Origin: Gymnothorax reevesii
Taxonomy: Eukaryota; Chordata; Actinopteri; Anguilliformes; Muraenidae
Direction: 5' to 3'
Assembly: GCA_029721435.1 (NCBI GenBank)
Contig: CM056582.1
Location: 36,228,611 to 36,292,610, forward strand
DNA: 64,000 bases
Below, one piece after another: positions 23,157 to 34,876 of this stretch. Under the pieces are notes generated by a model. That model was not told where the DNA came from. It saw only the letters and a list, made by a program, of their open reading frames with translations, and did no database searches. Positions within the stretch are counted from its first letter, which is position 1. Each line of letters begins with the position of its first letter. A program made the position numbers and the translations under genes.

Positions 23157-23508
23157 GTTACTGATGCATAAGCTCAAATTTGTGCACATAAGAGTCAAAA
23201 CGAGTGCCTTTATGTTAAAAAAAAAATGCTTTTTTATATGAAAGGTAAACAAACAAATGACCTTTTACGCAGCAAACTCACAGTAAAATATTTACAATAT
23301 ATGATCAATAAAAAAAAGTAAAAGTTACTGAAGCATAAACTCAAATTTGTGCATATAAAAGTCAAAACAAGTGCTGTCATGTAAAAAAATGTTTTTTACA
23401 TGAAAGGTAAACAAACAAATAACCTTTCCATAGCAAACTATTTACAATATATGATAAATAAAAAAATTAAAAGGTTACTGAGGCATAAACTCAAATTTGT
23501 GCATATAA
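23157..23508. repeat. Tandem repeat of 150-167 bp, 2.2 copies
   Basis: Units starting 'gttactga(t/a/g)gcataa(g/a)ctca' begin at 23157, 23324 and 23474. Each continues with 'gtcaaaac(g/a)agtg' and 'atgaaaggtaaacaaacaaat'. The third is truncated. Confidence 0.9.
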
Positions 23509-23919
23509 ACCCCAAGGGGAGGAGATTCTGACTTTGTGCTTTTACATATATCCAAAGCAAAGGAGAGATTCCTTTGTTTTCGTTCTTGCCTGTAACGAAG
23601 ACCCTATGTGGCACATAGTAAAATGGATCCTATTTACTTACTTTGTCTCACTCTGATTTCTTACAGGGATGAAAATTTAAATTCCCACAACAACCAACGC
23701 CGGCGAAAAAATAACTTCCTTCCACCTTCGGTAACGGAGGTAATAATGCGTAATATGGTAATAATATAATCATCATAATATCAGCATCATATTATAATAT
23801 CCTTTTCCCGTAATTATTTACACAGAATTACTCCGGTGAAAACATGACGGTGAACTCCAGTGAAAACATGACGTCCTTCCACCTTCCGTGACAGATGCAA
23901 ATAATACGTAATGTAATTT

Positions 23920-23954
<35 letters not shown>

Positions 23955-24229
23955 TAATGTTATTATATAATGAAATATAAGTTATAATATGATGCGTACT
24001 TGTCAAGAGTAATGTCATCTCCCCCGAGAAACATTTCCTCTGCTACGGAGCCATCAGGGTTTTGGTTGGATATTTCTTCCCCTGAGCTATCACTTGCACG
24101 CCGAGTGCACAGCTCTGCAGCTTCTGAACTGAAAATGATTTAATCGCAACCTTTTGGCTATTTTTTCTTTCAAACTCCGTAAACAACCATCAAACATTCG
24201 CTGGAAATCTCTCTCTGCCTCGCTCTGTT
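23509..24229. other. Non-coding; ATA microsatellite
   Basis: An (ATA)n tract lies at about 23921-23953, and 'gaaaacatgacg' is duplicated near 23840 and 23863. No gene was seen. Confidence 0.5.
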
Positions 24230-24792
24230 TTGCGGAACGCACAGCACGCATTACGCACAGCTGAGCCATATTCTGTCCATTCTCTTACGCGAGCGATAGG
24301 CAGCGCCAGCCTTTTCGCCACCCCAACAACCTATATATTGGCGTTTCCAGAATCTCGTTGGTGTCATAATGCAACAATCGTCGTCTTGATTGGTTGCTGG
24401 TTGCTCGGGCTACACGCAAAAAAAGGAGGCATGAGCTTCGTTTCAACACAGGCACTCGTTGGCTATAGCAGGCTGTAGACAGGGCAGGGAAGCTCGTAAC
24501 TGGTCGAGTGAAGGGTCATTCGAAAGGTTAGAGTGCAGACTCCATTTTGGCGCAAATGGCTGTGTACCGTCTAAATCTGTTCCGAAGCAACGACCACTAA
24601 TGCAGCGAACTTTGTGGATAACCACCGATTCATTTCAAACGATGCAGCAGCTGTTCATGGATATTTACCGGTATAATAGTGTGTTTTGGACTAAAAACTT
24701 TACTTGGTTGGATTTACTGGAACTTCGTGGATGTAACAAGACCATTTTTGAGGGGATATGTCGGACTGGAAGAGTACTAGGGGGCTTCATCG
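24230..24792 (+). promoter_or_regulatory. Possible promoter and first exon
   Basis: A CpG-richer patch with an inverted CCAAT box (gattggt, 24388-24394) and an E2F-like 'ttttggcgcaaa' at about 24545 leads into a sequence ending at a consensus splice donor 'cg|gtgagt' (exon end 24792). A 132-codon frame (24459-24857) crosses it without recognisable domains and reads through the donor, so the exon may be non-coding. No downstream exon was found; it may belong to a transposon. Confidence 0.3.
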
Positions 24793-25587
24793 GTGAGTCA
24801 CATCAGTTTTGTAACTGTTCGTTTGTTTGTTTGTGGTCTGACATGGGCGTTGATTAAAGCTGCTGGGATGATTATACTTTGAAATGGTTGGCATCATTCG
24901 AATCTCAAGAATCTTAGCTTTCTGACGATATGTGGCATGAGTATCTCAGTTGCATACAAGCTGTGTAAATGACGTAGTATGTTTTCAACTTCCCTGACGG
25001 CCCGATTGCGGGCCGTCGGAGTGGTAACGGGTTAACCAGACAAGTCCTGACAGTTACATAATTGTTAAAGCAATTTAAAGCATAATTTCTATTATCTCTG
25101 TGAATATGTGTCAGTAATGATTCATAATTCATGAAAAACACAATACATTTGCGAATTTAGAGCCTTTCATCTAGTATACTTAACCTTGCTTTGTGGAGTA
25201 TACACAGTTACAGACAGTTGTGCCTTATAGAGCTACAATAAAAGTTCCATATTTTGCCCTGTATATTGTGATATTTAAAAATACTCAACATTTACCCATA
25301 TTTTAGGCATCTCCACGGTACCAATGAAAAGAGAATTTAAACATTTTTCCTCCAATATAATGCTCTGTCACAATAGTTCAAAGTTAAATGAAAATATGGC
25401 GCACATTACCAGACATATTGAAATATGAACTCTAAAATATGTTCAGGCTCTATAAATGAACATAGTTACTGGTGCAGAGGTCCAGATATTGGCAAATGGA
25501 ATGGGAGACAGTGAAAGACTTATGGCCGCTTGAAGACTTTTCACTTTTCACCATCCAGTCTTGGTAGCCCTCTGCCTGTGTGAGAGT
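24793..25587. other. No gene recognised
   Basis: Contains a short palindrome 'gacggcccgattgcgggccgtc' near 24997-25018, just before 'gggttaa'. This could be the end of a TTAA-targeting element, but no partner end was confirmed. Confidence 0.4.
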
Positions 25588-25670
25588 CAGAGTGAGAGAG
25601 AAAGAGAGAGTGAGAGAGTGAGTGTGAGAGTGAAAGAGAGAGAGAGAAAAAGAGTGCGAGAAAGAGAGAT
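25588..25670 (+). repeat. GA-rich simple repeat
   Basis: Imperfect (GA)n with GTGA interruptions. The serine/leucine and arginine/glutamate-rich ORFs over it are artefacts. Confidence 0.9.
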
Positions 25671-25958
25671 CCAAAATATATTTCATTGCATTTCCTCACA
25701 TAGAAATCAGGGTGTGTGCCCCTCATTTCCTCATAAAGAAATCAGATGTAAGTAATGTAATGTAAGTAATTTCAGAGACAGAACACATATAACACAGAAT
25801 TACATGAAGAATCAAGGTATGAGAATAAGAGATGTCATGAGTAAAATATTGATTAATAGAATAAAAAAATACCGTGGTACCAGAGTGAGAGAATAGAAGA
25901 GGGATCAGGGAGACGGACAGTGAGACTGAAGATTAATAGATTGAGTAAACTTACCATT

Positions 25959-26443
25959 TTAAATAAAGTCCCACTGAAAGTCCATAAGCTTTTTCAGCAG
26001 AGTAGATACATGTGGGTTGACAGTTGTTGCCTTCTTGTTGGTGACTTTTCCAGTTTTCTTCAACATAACTTTGCTATGGCCAACCTTGGTGCCTCTGTCA
26101 GGGTTTATTCCAACGGAACGCCTGAAAATTATAACAGACAGACATCAGACAGACAGTCGCTGTACTCACTTCGATTAACAACACAGTAAAAGGCAGCACA
26201 CGTATTGCTGTGCACAAGTATGAAATCTAAAAGACTAGAAAGGTAATGTTTTACTTAAGGTATCTAACCTTTGGATGAATTTGAGTGTGCGTGCTGCCTC
26301 TTCTTGGTACAGGAGATTGAAGGTGTAAAAGGTGGAAAATATTGCAGCAAGCCCTGTCAAGAAGGTGGGCTGGATCCCCTCACATATGATGTGGCCCTCA
26401 AGGCTGACCATCCAGTGCTGAATAGGACTCCCTGGTGTCTCAC
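25959..26443 (-). pseudogene. SAMD3-like gene, last two exons (3' part)
   Basis: Two minus-strand exons with consistent phase. The exon at 26443-26269 (acceptor 'gtgcag', donor AG|gttaga) encodes 'WMVSLEGHIICEGIQ', 'FLTGLAAIFSTFYTFNL' and 'YQEEAARTLKFIQ'. The exon at 26121-25959 (acceptor 'aattttcag') encodes 'SVGINPDRGTKVG', 'NPHVSTLLKKLMDFQWDFI' and a TAA stop. The split AG|G codon joins cleanly. These match the C-terminus of the fish SAMD3-like/uncharacterised family. The upstream exons lie at 44.5-45.8 kb, beyond a 17-kb transposon. This part has no lesion, but the upstream part does, so the gene as a whole is called a pseudogene. Its function is unknown. Confidence 0.65.
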
Positions 26444-26449
26444 CTGCAC

Positions 26450-27103
26450 CTGAAACTTACAAGAAATTTCCTTTGTAAATGTATGAGTTTTCAGTCCATG
26501 TTTGAAGTTGTGTTGAGTGGCTTTTTTGTCATATGCATTGCCGATTGAAAAACCTTGATTTCTCATCCATAATGAATATCATCTGTTTCGTAGGACGTAT
26601 ACAGAAGAAATATTTCAATAGTTCTTTCAACAGTCACTGCCACAAATTTTAACTGCCCCAAGTGGCAATCGTAGTGCTACAACATGCAGAAATGAGAGGT
26701 TTTTACTGCTATTGTGACATAAATTCATGCATCTTGTTTTGCTAGTGCTCATAAAGCTAAGTCACCATGATGCAGTCAGAAGCCCTTGCGATTTCCTGCC
26801 TGTCACATAGACAGCAACAGCTGTAGCACCATGTGAAGAGTCAACTTATAACTGCCAATTTCTCATTCCAGATAATACAACTGAAAAACACGAGTTGGCT
26901 TGTAGCAATATTGACTGAATACCATAAATACCATGTAAGCCATTGCAGGCAGTCGTTGCAACAATTTTTTAGTTACATTTATTATTTCCTTTGAAATTCT
27001 GTATGCATTGTAATGACAAATCAATAATCAATTATGAAATTAATCACCACCTATTTTTTATGATGGATTAGCACTCGGTTTGAGTACCTTTTAAGAAAAA
27101 AAA
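26450..27103. other. Intronic sequence of the SAMD3-like gene, left of the giant transposon
   Basis: No coding frame was recognised. It ends with an A run directly before the transposon terminus. Confidence 0.5.
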
Positions 27104-27119
27104 AGGGTAATGCTTCCTT

Positions 27120-28440
27120 TTACAGTACGGTAATTACATGGTATTTATATGGTAATTACCAGGTAAGTACCATGTAATAAGGAGTAGTTACTGCATGTAA
27201 TTACAAGGTAACTATATTACTAATTACCAAGTACTTTTAGAGTAATTACCAAGCCAATTCCAGGCAAATACCAAATAACTACTTGGTAATAAGTATTAAT
27301 TACTGGGTAATTATAATGAAATTATACACTAACTATTTTGTTAATTGCCAAGTAGTTACTAAGTAATTTCATAAGAAGCACCTGGTAACAGCCAGGTAAT
27401 AAGAGTAATTACCGGTAATTACTAAGTAATTATAAAGCATTTATGTGGTAACTATGTGATTAATTACTAGGTACTCACTAAGTAATTATATTATTTCCTA
27501 ACAACTACCATGTAATATTTACTGATTACTGGGTATTTCTTAAAGTAAATACAAGGTAATTGCACTTACTTCATGAGTACCAAGTAATTTTCTAACAACT
27601 ACCAAGTAACTACAAGGTAAGAAATAGCAATTACTGAGTAATTACTAAGTAATACATAGTAAAAACCGTATTATCCACACTGTACTTACTTAGTAAATAT
27701 ATAATACTTACCTAATAGCTACTCATCAAACACCATGTAATAATCATAATAACTGCAAGGTATCTATTAAACAGTTACAATCTTACTGCTTGATAATTGC
27801 CGATTAGTTATTCAGTAATTTCCTAATAACTACATGGAAACTACAATGTATTTATATTTACACAAAAATTATTATGACACTACCAATTACTTTCCTAATG
27901 GCTACCAGGTTTCTATTAGATAATTACCATGTAATTACTAGGAAATGAAGACTATTGACTAGGTATTACTAGGTACAACTAGGTATTTACGCCATGTATT
28001 TCCCTAGAAGTCAACTTGTTTTTACTACTTACCTGGTAGCTTCTTAGTATTTACCCAGTAACTACAACATTTACCTGGTAATTACGGTTGAACTGTACTG
28101 CAAAAGGAAGTGAGGCCTGTTTCCGTGCTATTACCTGGTAGTTACTTATTCGTTACCCAGGAACTACAAAAAACCTACCTAGAAAGTACCTAGTTATTAA
28201 AGTGGATGTGTACTGTAAAAGAGGAAGTGAGGTCTGTTTCCATGTTATAACCTGGTAATTACTCATTCGTTACCAAGTAAATAGAAAAATATCTACCTGG
28301 AAATTACATAATTATTAAAGTGCAACTGTACTGTAAAAGGAAGTGAGGTCTGTTTCCATGTTATTACCTGGTAATTACTCAGTATTTAGCCCGTAACTAG
28401 GAAAATATCACATTACCCCAGACCATTGGACCAAAAATGC
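27120..28440. repeat. Degenerate GGTAATTACC array, left arm
   Basis: Dozens of short palindromic phrases such as 'ggtaattacc', 'aagtaattac' and 'ccatgtaata' at irregular 10-30-bp spacing. The stretch could form many small hairpins. It contains no ORF. Confidence 0.85.
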
Positions 28441-28582
28441 CGCAAAACCGACCAGTGTCTATGATACAGTGTCTGTGAGTCTGATTCTCCCCCTGAACAG
28501 CACACTGTATCTGTCAGGAGATAAGAGTTCCCATCAAAAACCACCATCACCAGCCATCAAATTACATTAAGATTAATGCATT

Positions 28583-28588
28583 TTTATT
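28583..28588 (-). terminator. Poly(A) signal for the transposase gene, in the left arm
   Basis: AATAAA on the minus strand, about 455 bp beyond the transposase stop codon, in the context 'gaagtgtaataaaaatgc'. The same context occurs in the other arm. Confidence 0.6.
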
Positions 28589-28874
28589 ACACTTCCTCAC
28601 TCAAAACATCTCGCTGTGACAGATGTGTAAAAACAAGACAGCAGCTAAAAAGATAAACGTTTTAATCCAATGGATTTCAAATTCTTATAAAACAATTTCC
28701 AAAACAGTGCAAATTTTTTAACAGTCAGGCACCTTTTTTTAAATCAGAACAGACTTCTTTTTCAAAAAATAAAATAAAAATAACAGTGATAAATGATGTG
28801 ATAAATAACTATAAATAATAATTACTAAGTAAACAGTCCCAGTCTTGGGAATTCACATCATCGTGTGTTTTCTG

Positions 28875-28980
28875 CAGACCGGTCTGGCCGCAAGAACTGG
28901 GTGGGCATTCCACTTTTTGGTCTCTGAAAAGTGAAAACACCCACCTAGTGCAAGCACCCACATGGGCCAGACCGGTCTGG
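28875..28980. promoter_or_regulatory. Paired CAGACCGGTCTG palindromes, left arm
   Basis: Two copies of the 12-bp palindrome 'cagaccggtctg' (28875-28886 and within 28967-28980) about 93 bp apart enclose a short segment that itself can fold. Spacing and sequence are kept in the right arm, which suggests a functional site such as transposase binding. Confidence 0.45.
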
Positions 28981-29040
28981 AGAAGACACAATAGTGTGAA
29001 ATCACATGGCTGGTGCTTCACCAGGCCCCCTCATTTCGGC

Positions 29041-31760
29041 TTACACTTTGTGACATGCTCTTATATCTTTAAACAAGCGGCCTAAGATGCCCTCCCTGTG
29101 CTCTTTCCCCAGCCACTGGTTCCATTCAATGAACTTCAAGTTCATCTTGAGAGCACTTTCTGATAGGTTCCCCCTGTAGCTGTATATGTTCTCCTTACAG
29201 CTCCTCCATGCACGCTCAATGTGTTGTGTATGAGCACCATTCCCAGGGTGAACAAAGTACAGCTGATGATTCACCTGGTAGTGAATATATCCATCCCTGG
29301 CTAACCTGTTGTATGCACGCCAACAATCACTGATTATTTGGCTTCCAGGTCTAACGTATTTGAGAATTATTGGGTGCAAGATTCTCCTCGATCGGTTTTC
29401 TACAAGTTTCAGCACCGGGCGTCTACGAGAACCCTTGACCTCCATCATCCCGAATACCCAGGACCGCCGTCGCCAGGTGTTGCCACGTCGTCCACGTCCA
29501 TACTGTAAATTAACAAATGTCATGCTTAATGGCGGCTGTCCACCTTCAGTGCACCATTTCTGAATGTTGTAGTGAAATTGAAATACATAATAATACATAA
29601 ATAAAATACATTTATTTGGGGACTTTTCAACAATTTCGAGGGTCTCCTATTCAAATTAACTGCCCCCACATGGCATGGTTTGAGACATGGATCAAGAGGT
29701 GGTATATGAATGTAGTCATGGGTAATGTCAAAGAAAGCCAATAATGCCCCTGATTTCTATATCTCACACGCCCAGTACCTGCAAGACTTTTGTCTGAAAA
29801 CAATGAAGAACAGACTCACTGTTCTTCACACAACATTTTAGCAGCTAAATTGAAGCACTTTAAAGGATCCATTTATATTTTCATAACATTCTGGCAGTTA
29901 CATCACCATGGAGATTAACCTTTTATAGGTTGTAGATGTTTTGTTTTGTTTTTTTCTTCTTTTCAAGATTTGTTTTTGGGCATTTTTGCCTTTATTGGAT
30001 AGGACAGTAGTCTGACAGGAAAGGGGGAGAGAGATGACGGGAGAAGTGCTGCAAATGTCTGGCTCGGGAATCGAACCAGTGACGCCGCCTGGGCATCACG
30101 GCCCATATAGAATGTGCCTGGACCAGTAACCCAGCAGGCACCCCTCAATCCAACCCTTTGATGCTGAGTGCCTGTGTTTAAAACCTATTGTCCCTGTTTT
30201 AGTAGCGTATAAAACCTTACTTTTCTTTTGTGTCGAAACTTGCTCTCGTTTATTGTGACGAACGCTGTTCTCCCTCCGATCCTCATCTTCCGGTATCTCT
30301 CCATCCGCCTCACTGCTTTACAGCATATTTCACGGAGTAGGGTTGTCACCCTGGTGAGAGACTTGGGGCTCCCACACACACCATCTTCTATCATGTCCAC
30401 ATGTCTTCGCCTCAATCCCTGTGCCAAACTGAGCCAAAAAAGAGGACAACTTCTATCAACATATTAACCACAGGGATAGGATAGTTTTGTAGACAGGGAG
30501 GTTTCCTTATATAGGTTGTTGCTACAATATCCATTGTGCATACTGTAAATGTTGGGATGGCTGAACGTGCGTGATTTCTTGAATTTCTTTAGAATGTGTA
30601 CTCCGTGTCAATAGTTCCAAAACATTGGGTCAGGACCCATTTGTGGGCACGAATAAATACATGGGTTCCTAAATTATTATTATGATTTCAAAACCTTTTC
30701 AGAAACATTCTTCAAAAAACCATACGTAGGTTTTCATGATTTTAAAAAACAAATAAGCACTGATTTCTCATTAACTTCCTTAATACATGAAAGAAAACTA
30801 AGATTCCATAAATTAGATAACCAATAGAAGTACTGTAGTGAAAATAGCTGATCTACAAGTTCACATTGCGGTGCCAACACATTCAGAGCTTGTAAATCTG
30901 CTGTGTTCATAAGTTTGCGATATGGGCAAACATATAATTTGGCTTTTGGATTTTGAGATACAAGGTTTGGGGACCACTGCTCTATTTAATATGCCAGTAT
31001 GCATTTGGCTATTCATGTTAAGAGACACTGTTTACATGTGGTATTTGCATGTCTACCTGATTGGAATGGTCAAAGCTAAAATTAAATGCACAAAATAATT
31101 AATTATTGTGTAACAAAATACAAATACACAGCTTATGAGCGAATGAGAGACCATTTGAATTGAAGTGAGGGAGAGATGTGTTGGAAACATCCAACCTATG
31201 CATAATCTGCATCCATGATTGTAATGGGATGTGTGATCCAGAGAAAGTGGATCCATCTCTGATGGACCTTGTTATTGCCCTGCCCCCATGTGATGACCTT
31301 CTGCAGCTCCTGTAACATAACATACCACACCTGTAAATATCATTTTAAGTAGTAACATAGATTCTCAAGAGTAAACCTATATGAGATTGTAGACATGGTC
31401 ATGTCCCTTGTTAGGAGGAAAACATTTACCCCTTTGTACATTTGCCCCTTACATCTACATAAACGTTCATATTGAAATAAAGAGTGCTTAATCCCCGGCC
31501 ACGGAATGTTACAATATTGTAGGCTCCCACAGGACTACTTGCATCTAAAGTATAGTTCAATAAAAATAAATTTAATCTGATGGATGGCCATTTTCTGTTC
31601 TCCATTTGTTTTCAACAATAAGACTATAGATTGGGAGGTGTATTGCACACTGAAACATTAAAGCTTTTTTAGAAAATGGCCAGTTTGGTCACAGACAGGA
31701 TTATTTAAAATGTGTTATCATTTTAAATAATTGTATAACACACATACACACACACGCACG

Positions 31761-31792
<32 letters not shown>

Positions 31793-32015
31793 ACAATAAA
31801 GACGATAATGGTAAGATAATGATAATGCAATGATAATGCTTCATCACTTAACCAAAGATGAATATCGATGGTATGTTTTTTTTTTTTAACTTCATTTGCC
31901 TGTGGCAAACTGGGCATCTTTTTTTGCTGGCCGATAGCCTCTCCCTCTGAAGCCGCCTTATCAGACGTTTTCCTCCTTGTGCTGAACTTTGCAGGAGTTT
32001 TCTTATTAAAGTCAT
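29041..32015 (-). CDS. ISXO2/IS1595-type (Merlin-like) transposase, spliced
   Basis: Four minus-strand exons are proposed. Exon 32015-31853 has a basic N-terminus and 'CPVCHRQMK', a zinc-ribbon half. Exon 31309-31196 has 'SIRDGSTFSGSHIPLQSWM'. Exon 30428-30221 has 'RTAFVTINESKFRHKRK'. Exon 29502-29041 has 'GRGRRGNTW', 'SWVFGMMEV', 'GSQIISDCWRAYNRL', 'VNHQLYFVHPGNGAHT' and 'HIERAW', then TAA. The last three exons join in phase at GT/AG junctions. These are the ISXO2 DDE blocks, but the first aspartate (normally IDESKF) is asparagine; the second (SDCW) and the glutamate (IERAW) are present. The first junction is one base out of phase, next to a 12-T run at 31876-31887, perhaps a slippage lesion. 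The protein would cut and join the transposon ends; this copy may be inactive. Confidence 0.75.
29950..30147 (-). mobile_element. tRNA-derived SINE in a transposase intron
   Basis: On the minus strand it carries a B box 'ggttcgattcc', then 'gacatttgcagcacttctcc', a C/T-rich block and a tail 'ccaataaaggcaaaaatgcc'. This combination is a familiar fish SINE end. The A/T-rich 3' tail is at about 29940-29965. The A-box half is weak. Confidence 0.6.
31737..31791. repeat. CA/TA microsatellite
   Basis: (CA)n with GCAC interruptions followed by (TA)n, in the first intron of the transposase gene. Confidence 0.95.
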
Positions 32016-32219
32016 GGTTGACTTTTTTTAAAGAAATTGCATTCTTCTTGGTTAAAAAAAAGGATCTCAATTGAAACAAATAAGCTCAGGCTTAATAGTG
32101 TAATCTCCTTCTTGGCTGACCTTTTCCCTATGCAAACTTATAATAAACCTTTCAATCAATCTATCAATAATTCAGTGCCTACTCTGCGTACACCATACCT
32201 ACACAGTAAGAAGCTTGGA

Positions 32220-32499
32220 CAGCTCGTGGCGGTTTTTTGCTGGCGCTCCTATCTTCGCGGGCGATTTGGGCTATTGAACGTCTCCAGAGCGTAATGACGT
32301 ATGCACATGCGTATGCAACGTCACCAATGTGAAGGGGAAACACGGAACCACGAGTTGGAATCAAACAGCCGGTGACAAGCTGTGTGCGGCTGTTTATTTC
32401 TCGTCCACTTCTTTCAATCGCGCTACTCAAGTCGTCACAGAAACCCACATTCTCCCAGTGTGTGCTCCGCTTTCCCAACCACGGAAGAAAAACACCTCG
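32220..32499. promoter_or_regulatory. Bidirectional promoter and 5' non-coding exon
   Basis: The only CpG-rich patch of the unit. It has two CRE-like half sites facing each other (tgacgt 32294-32299, acgtca 32318-32323), an NRF1-like 'catgcgtatgca' between them and CCAAT at about 32324. On the plus strand the sequence runs to a consensus donor 'ctcg|gtaagt' (exon end 32499), a likely untranslated first exon of the CCDC106-like gene. The transposase ATG lies 280 bp to the left on the other strand. Confidence 0.55.
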
Positions 32500-34876
32500 G
32501 TAAGTGAACACATTGTACCCGAGAAATAAGTGTAACATTAACAGTTAATATTAGCTGTCTGTGGTTTGCATGCCATGGTTGCTAATGTTAATGGCTAAAG
32601 CTAACTACCTTGGGAAACGTTGGTAGGCTAGGCTAGATCTGAGTACTGGGCCGACTGTTCTAGATTGCTGAACGCCTGTTGATGCAAGTTTATTTGTGTG
32701 TAGCGTTTTACAATTTAATGTGTTTTACAATTTGATGAACACATCAAATGTTACCACATTGCACAGTGAATTTGGTTAAGCACTACCGAGCTTAACTTTG
32801 TTTAGCTTTAAACGTGTTAGCCACTTAAACCCTCAACATTTAGATCATAATGTTAGCATAAGAACAAAGTTTAATTTAAATCACGAGGCCTATTTTTTCT
32901 GCCTCCTGTCCGAAATGACTTACTCAAAATTAATGGAGGATAGCTTTACAACTACAAGGTCTATATGTATAATCTTGGTCTCAAAAGAAAGGTAAGACAT
33001 GTGAGATTATTCCAAAAGTGTAAGAATCAAGATATGTGTTACTGTGTCAGAGCAAATTCACCTGGAACACAGTAGAAAATGTGAATTTTTATCCCTGCCT
33101 AAAAAAAATTGTATACATTGTATACAGTGCAAACCACTATTGAATCATAGGATAGCAGCCCATCTATGAATTAGTAAAGCGATATCTGATGAGTAACTGT
33201 GCAAAAGTAGATGGTAAAAAAGTGAATCTGAACAGTTTTACAGATGTTTGTCCAGGCGGAACCACCAAATGTGCCATTTGGGCACATTTTGGAACCATAT
33301 GTGCCATTTGACCTTTCTCATGTACCAGAGTGGAAAACTAATTATATTTCACTGATATATCACTGTGGCTATTAATTCCATCCAAACCCAACTGTCTTTG
33401 AGTTTTCAAACTCATCCAAACCTCTAAACATTTTCCCATTCAAATGAGAGCATACAGCAGAAATGAAGTTTGACTCCAACTGGAGCAGATATATTACTAA
33501 CACGGAGAAATATACATAAACAACATATAAAATCATTCAACGGAAACACCACAACATATACTCACTAACATTTTTTACAGTGGAGCCTCCTGAGGCTTAA
33601 ATCCACTCACCAACATACTGTTGATCGTTGTTCTATCCGTCTCACTAACGCTTGGTATTGTGTTGTTACTACATGTTTGCACCGTTTTGATTCAAACATT
33701 CAGAGAACCTCCTCTGCTGTACATTTTTCCTGTTTTCTTCTTGCCTTTGTTGTTAAAAACCCGGCGATCAGCCTCTGTGTCGTCTCCAGACTGTGTACTG
33801 CGCGCATGCTCTCTGGGCTCACTGGGCAGTTCGCAGGAGGATATCTCGGCAACCCTTTGGTCGATTTTGATCGATACCTCTATCTACCAGTCAGAGTCAA
33901 GCAAATCCGTCGCTACCACCCAAAGTTATCTTAGCAATACCAATGATGATCTAGAAGGACGTGAAGCCAAAGAACGTGTATTGTAGCAGGATGCATCACT
34001 CCACTCTAAAAAGCCCCTCAGTCTTTATGAAAACAACCAGGACCTTTGCGATTCATTTCAAACTACTAAAGAGTTATAGAGGTAGACATTATAAGTGTTT
34101 TTTCAAGCTGGAATATAACTTTAGGCCACAAAACAGCAAAACTAAGACATGCTTTATGATTCTGTGAAGGTTTTTTTTTGGCGACTCTTTGGCTTCTGGC
34201 TCTCTGAGTTTTTGTTGCACAGTGACGAGACAGACATCCTTGTAATCAGCAGGATCTCTGGTTTCATATGACACAGTGTTTGTGTTGTTTGCTTGGAGTG
34301 GTGAGAGGAGCAGACGCACAACGTTGGATGTGCGCGGTTTTTGTGTTTTTGTTAAATGCCCATATTATTGATTGGGGTTTAAAGTGTGTTTAGTTTAGGT
34401 GGCAATGCTTGATAGAAACTTTTAGCTGAATTTCTCCCCGTCATTTTGGTGTGCTGTATGTGAGGATTGGTGCTTCCTGGCGTGCCCGTGTATCGTCTGT
34501 ACATCTGTACAACTGACGCTTGATGAACAGGTTAAAAATGAATAAATGTAAATTTTCCCGATTCCAATTCAAAAATAGTCAAAAGAAAATAATTCAGGAT
34601 TCAAATAAAAAAATGTCAAAAGAAATTGCTGATCTACAAGCTTAAAACGCGTCAACAGTATATGCATTTGAGTGGCTGAAAATATTCATGTGGGTAATGT
34701 AGGTCAAGCAAAAATGACAAATATTTTGCGGCCCCCCTGTAGTAACTGTGACAGCCCCCTAGGGGTCCCAGACAACTTTATGAGCCATAGTTCAGCTCAA
34801 AGTTGATTTATATATCATACTGTATAACGAATACAGCTTCGTTAAATTATCTTAATTTGTTTATTTTACCCCACAG
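32500..34876 (+). other. Intron 1 of the CCDC106-like gene
   Basis: About 2.4 kb without recognised genes. A 121-codon frame at 33621-33986 has a hydrophobic N-terminal half but no known motif. Confidence 0.5.

Larger units (their letters stand above)
27104..29037 (+). repeat. Left terminal inverted repeat
   Basis: The outer ~1.3 kb is degenerate AATTACC/GGTAATT sequence and the inner ~600 bp is unique. It contains three '(t/g)gaagtgag(g/g)cctgtttcc'-like blocks near 28107, 28228 and 28345. It matches 42276-44217 in inverted orientation with scattered substitutions and small indels. Confidence 0.92.

Noticed and set aside
22560..25034. A piggyBac-like element between TTAA sites near 22580 and 25032
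   Set aside because: The terminal sequences do not form a convincing inverted repeat and no transposase was found.
25450..25755. Serine/leucine-rich and arginine/glutamate-rich ORFs
   Set aside because: They translate a GA-rich simple repeat.
27120..28440. CRISPR-like array from the regularly recurring GGTAATTACC words
   Set aside because: Spacing is irregular, there are no distinct spacers, and the context is a eukaryotic transposon arm.
33621..33986. 121-codon ORF in intron 1 of the CCDC106-like gene
   Set aside because: A hydrophobic start but no recognisable motif, and it sits in an intron of the opposite-facing pair.
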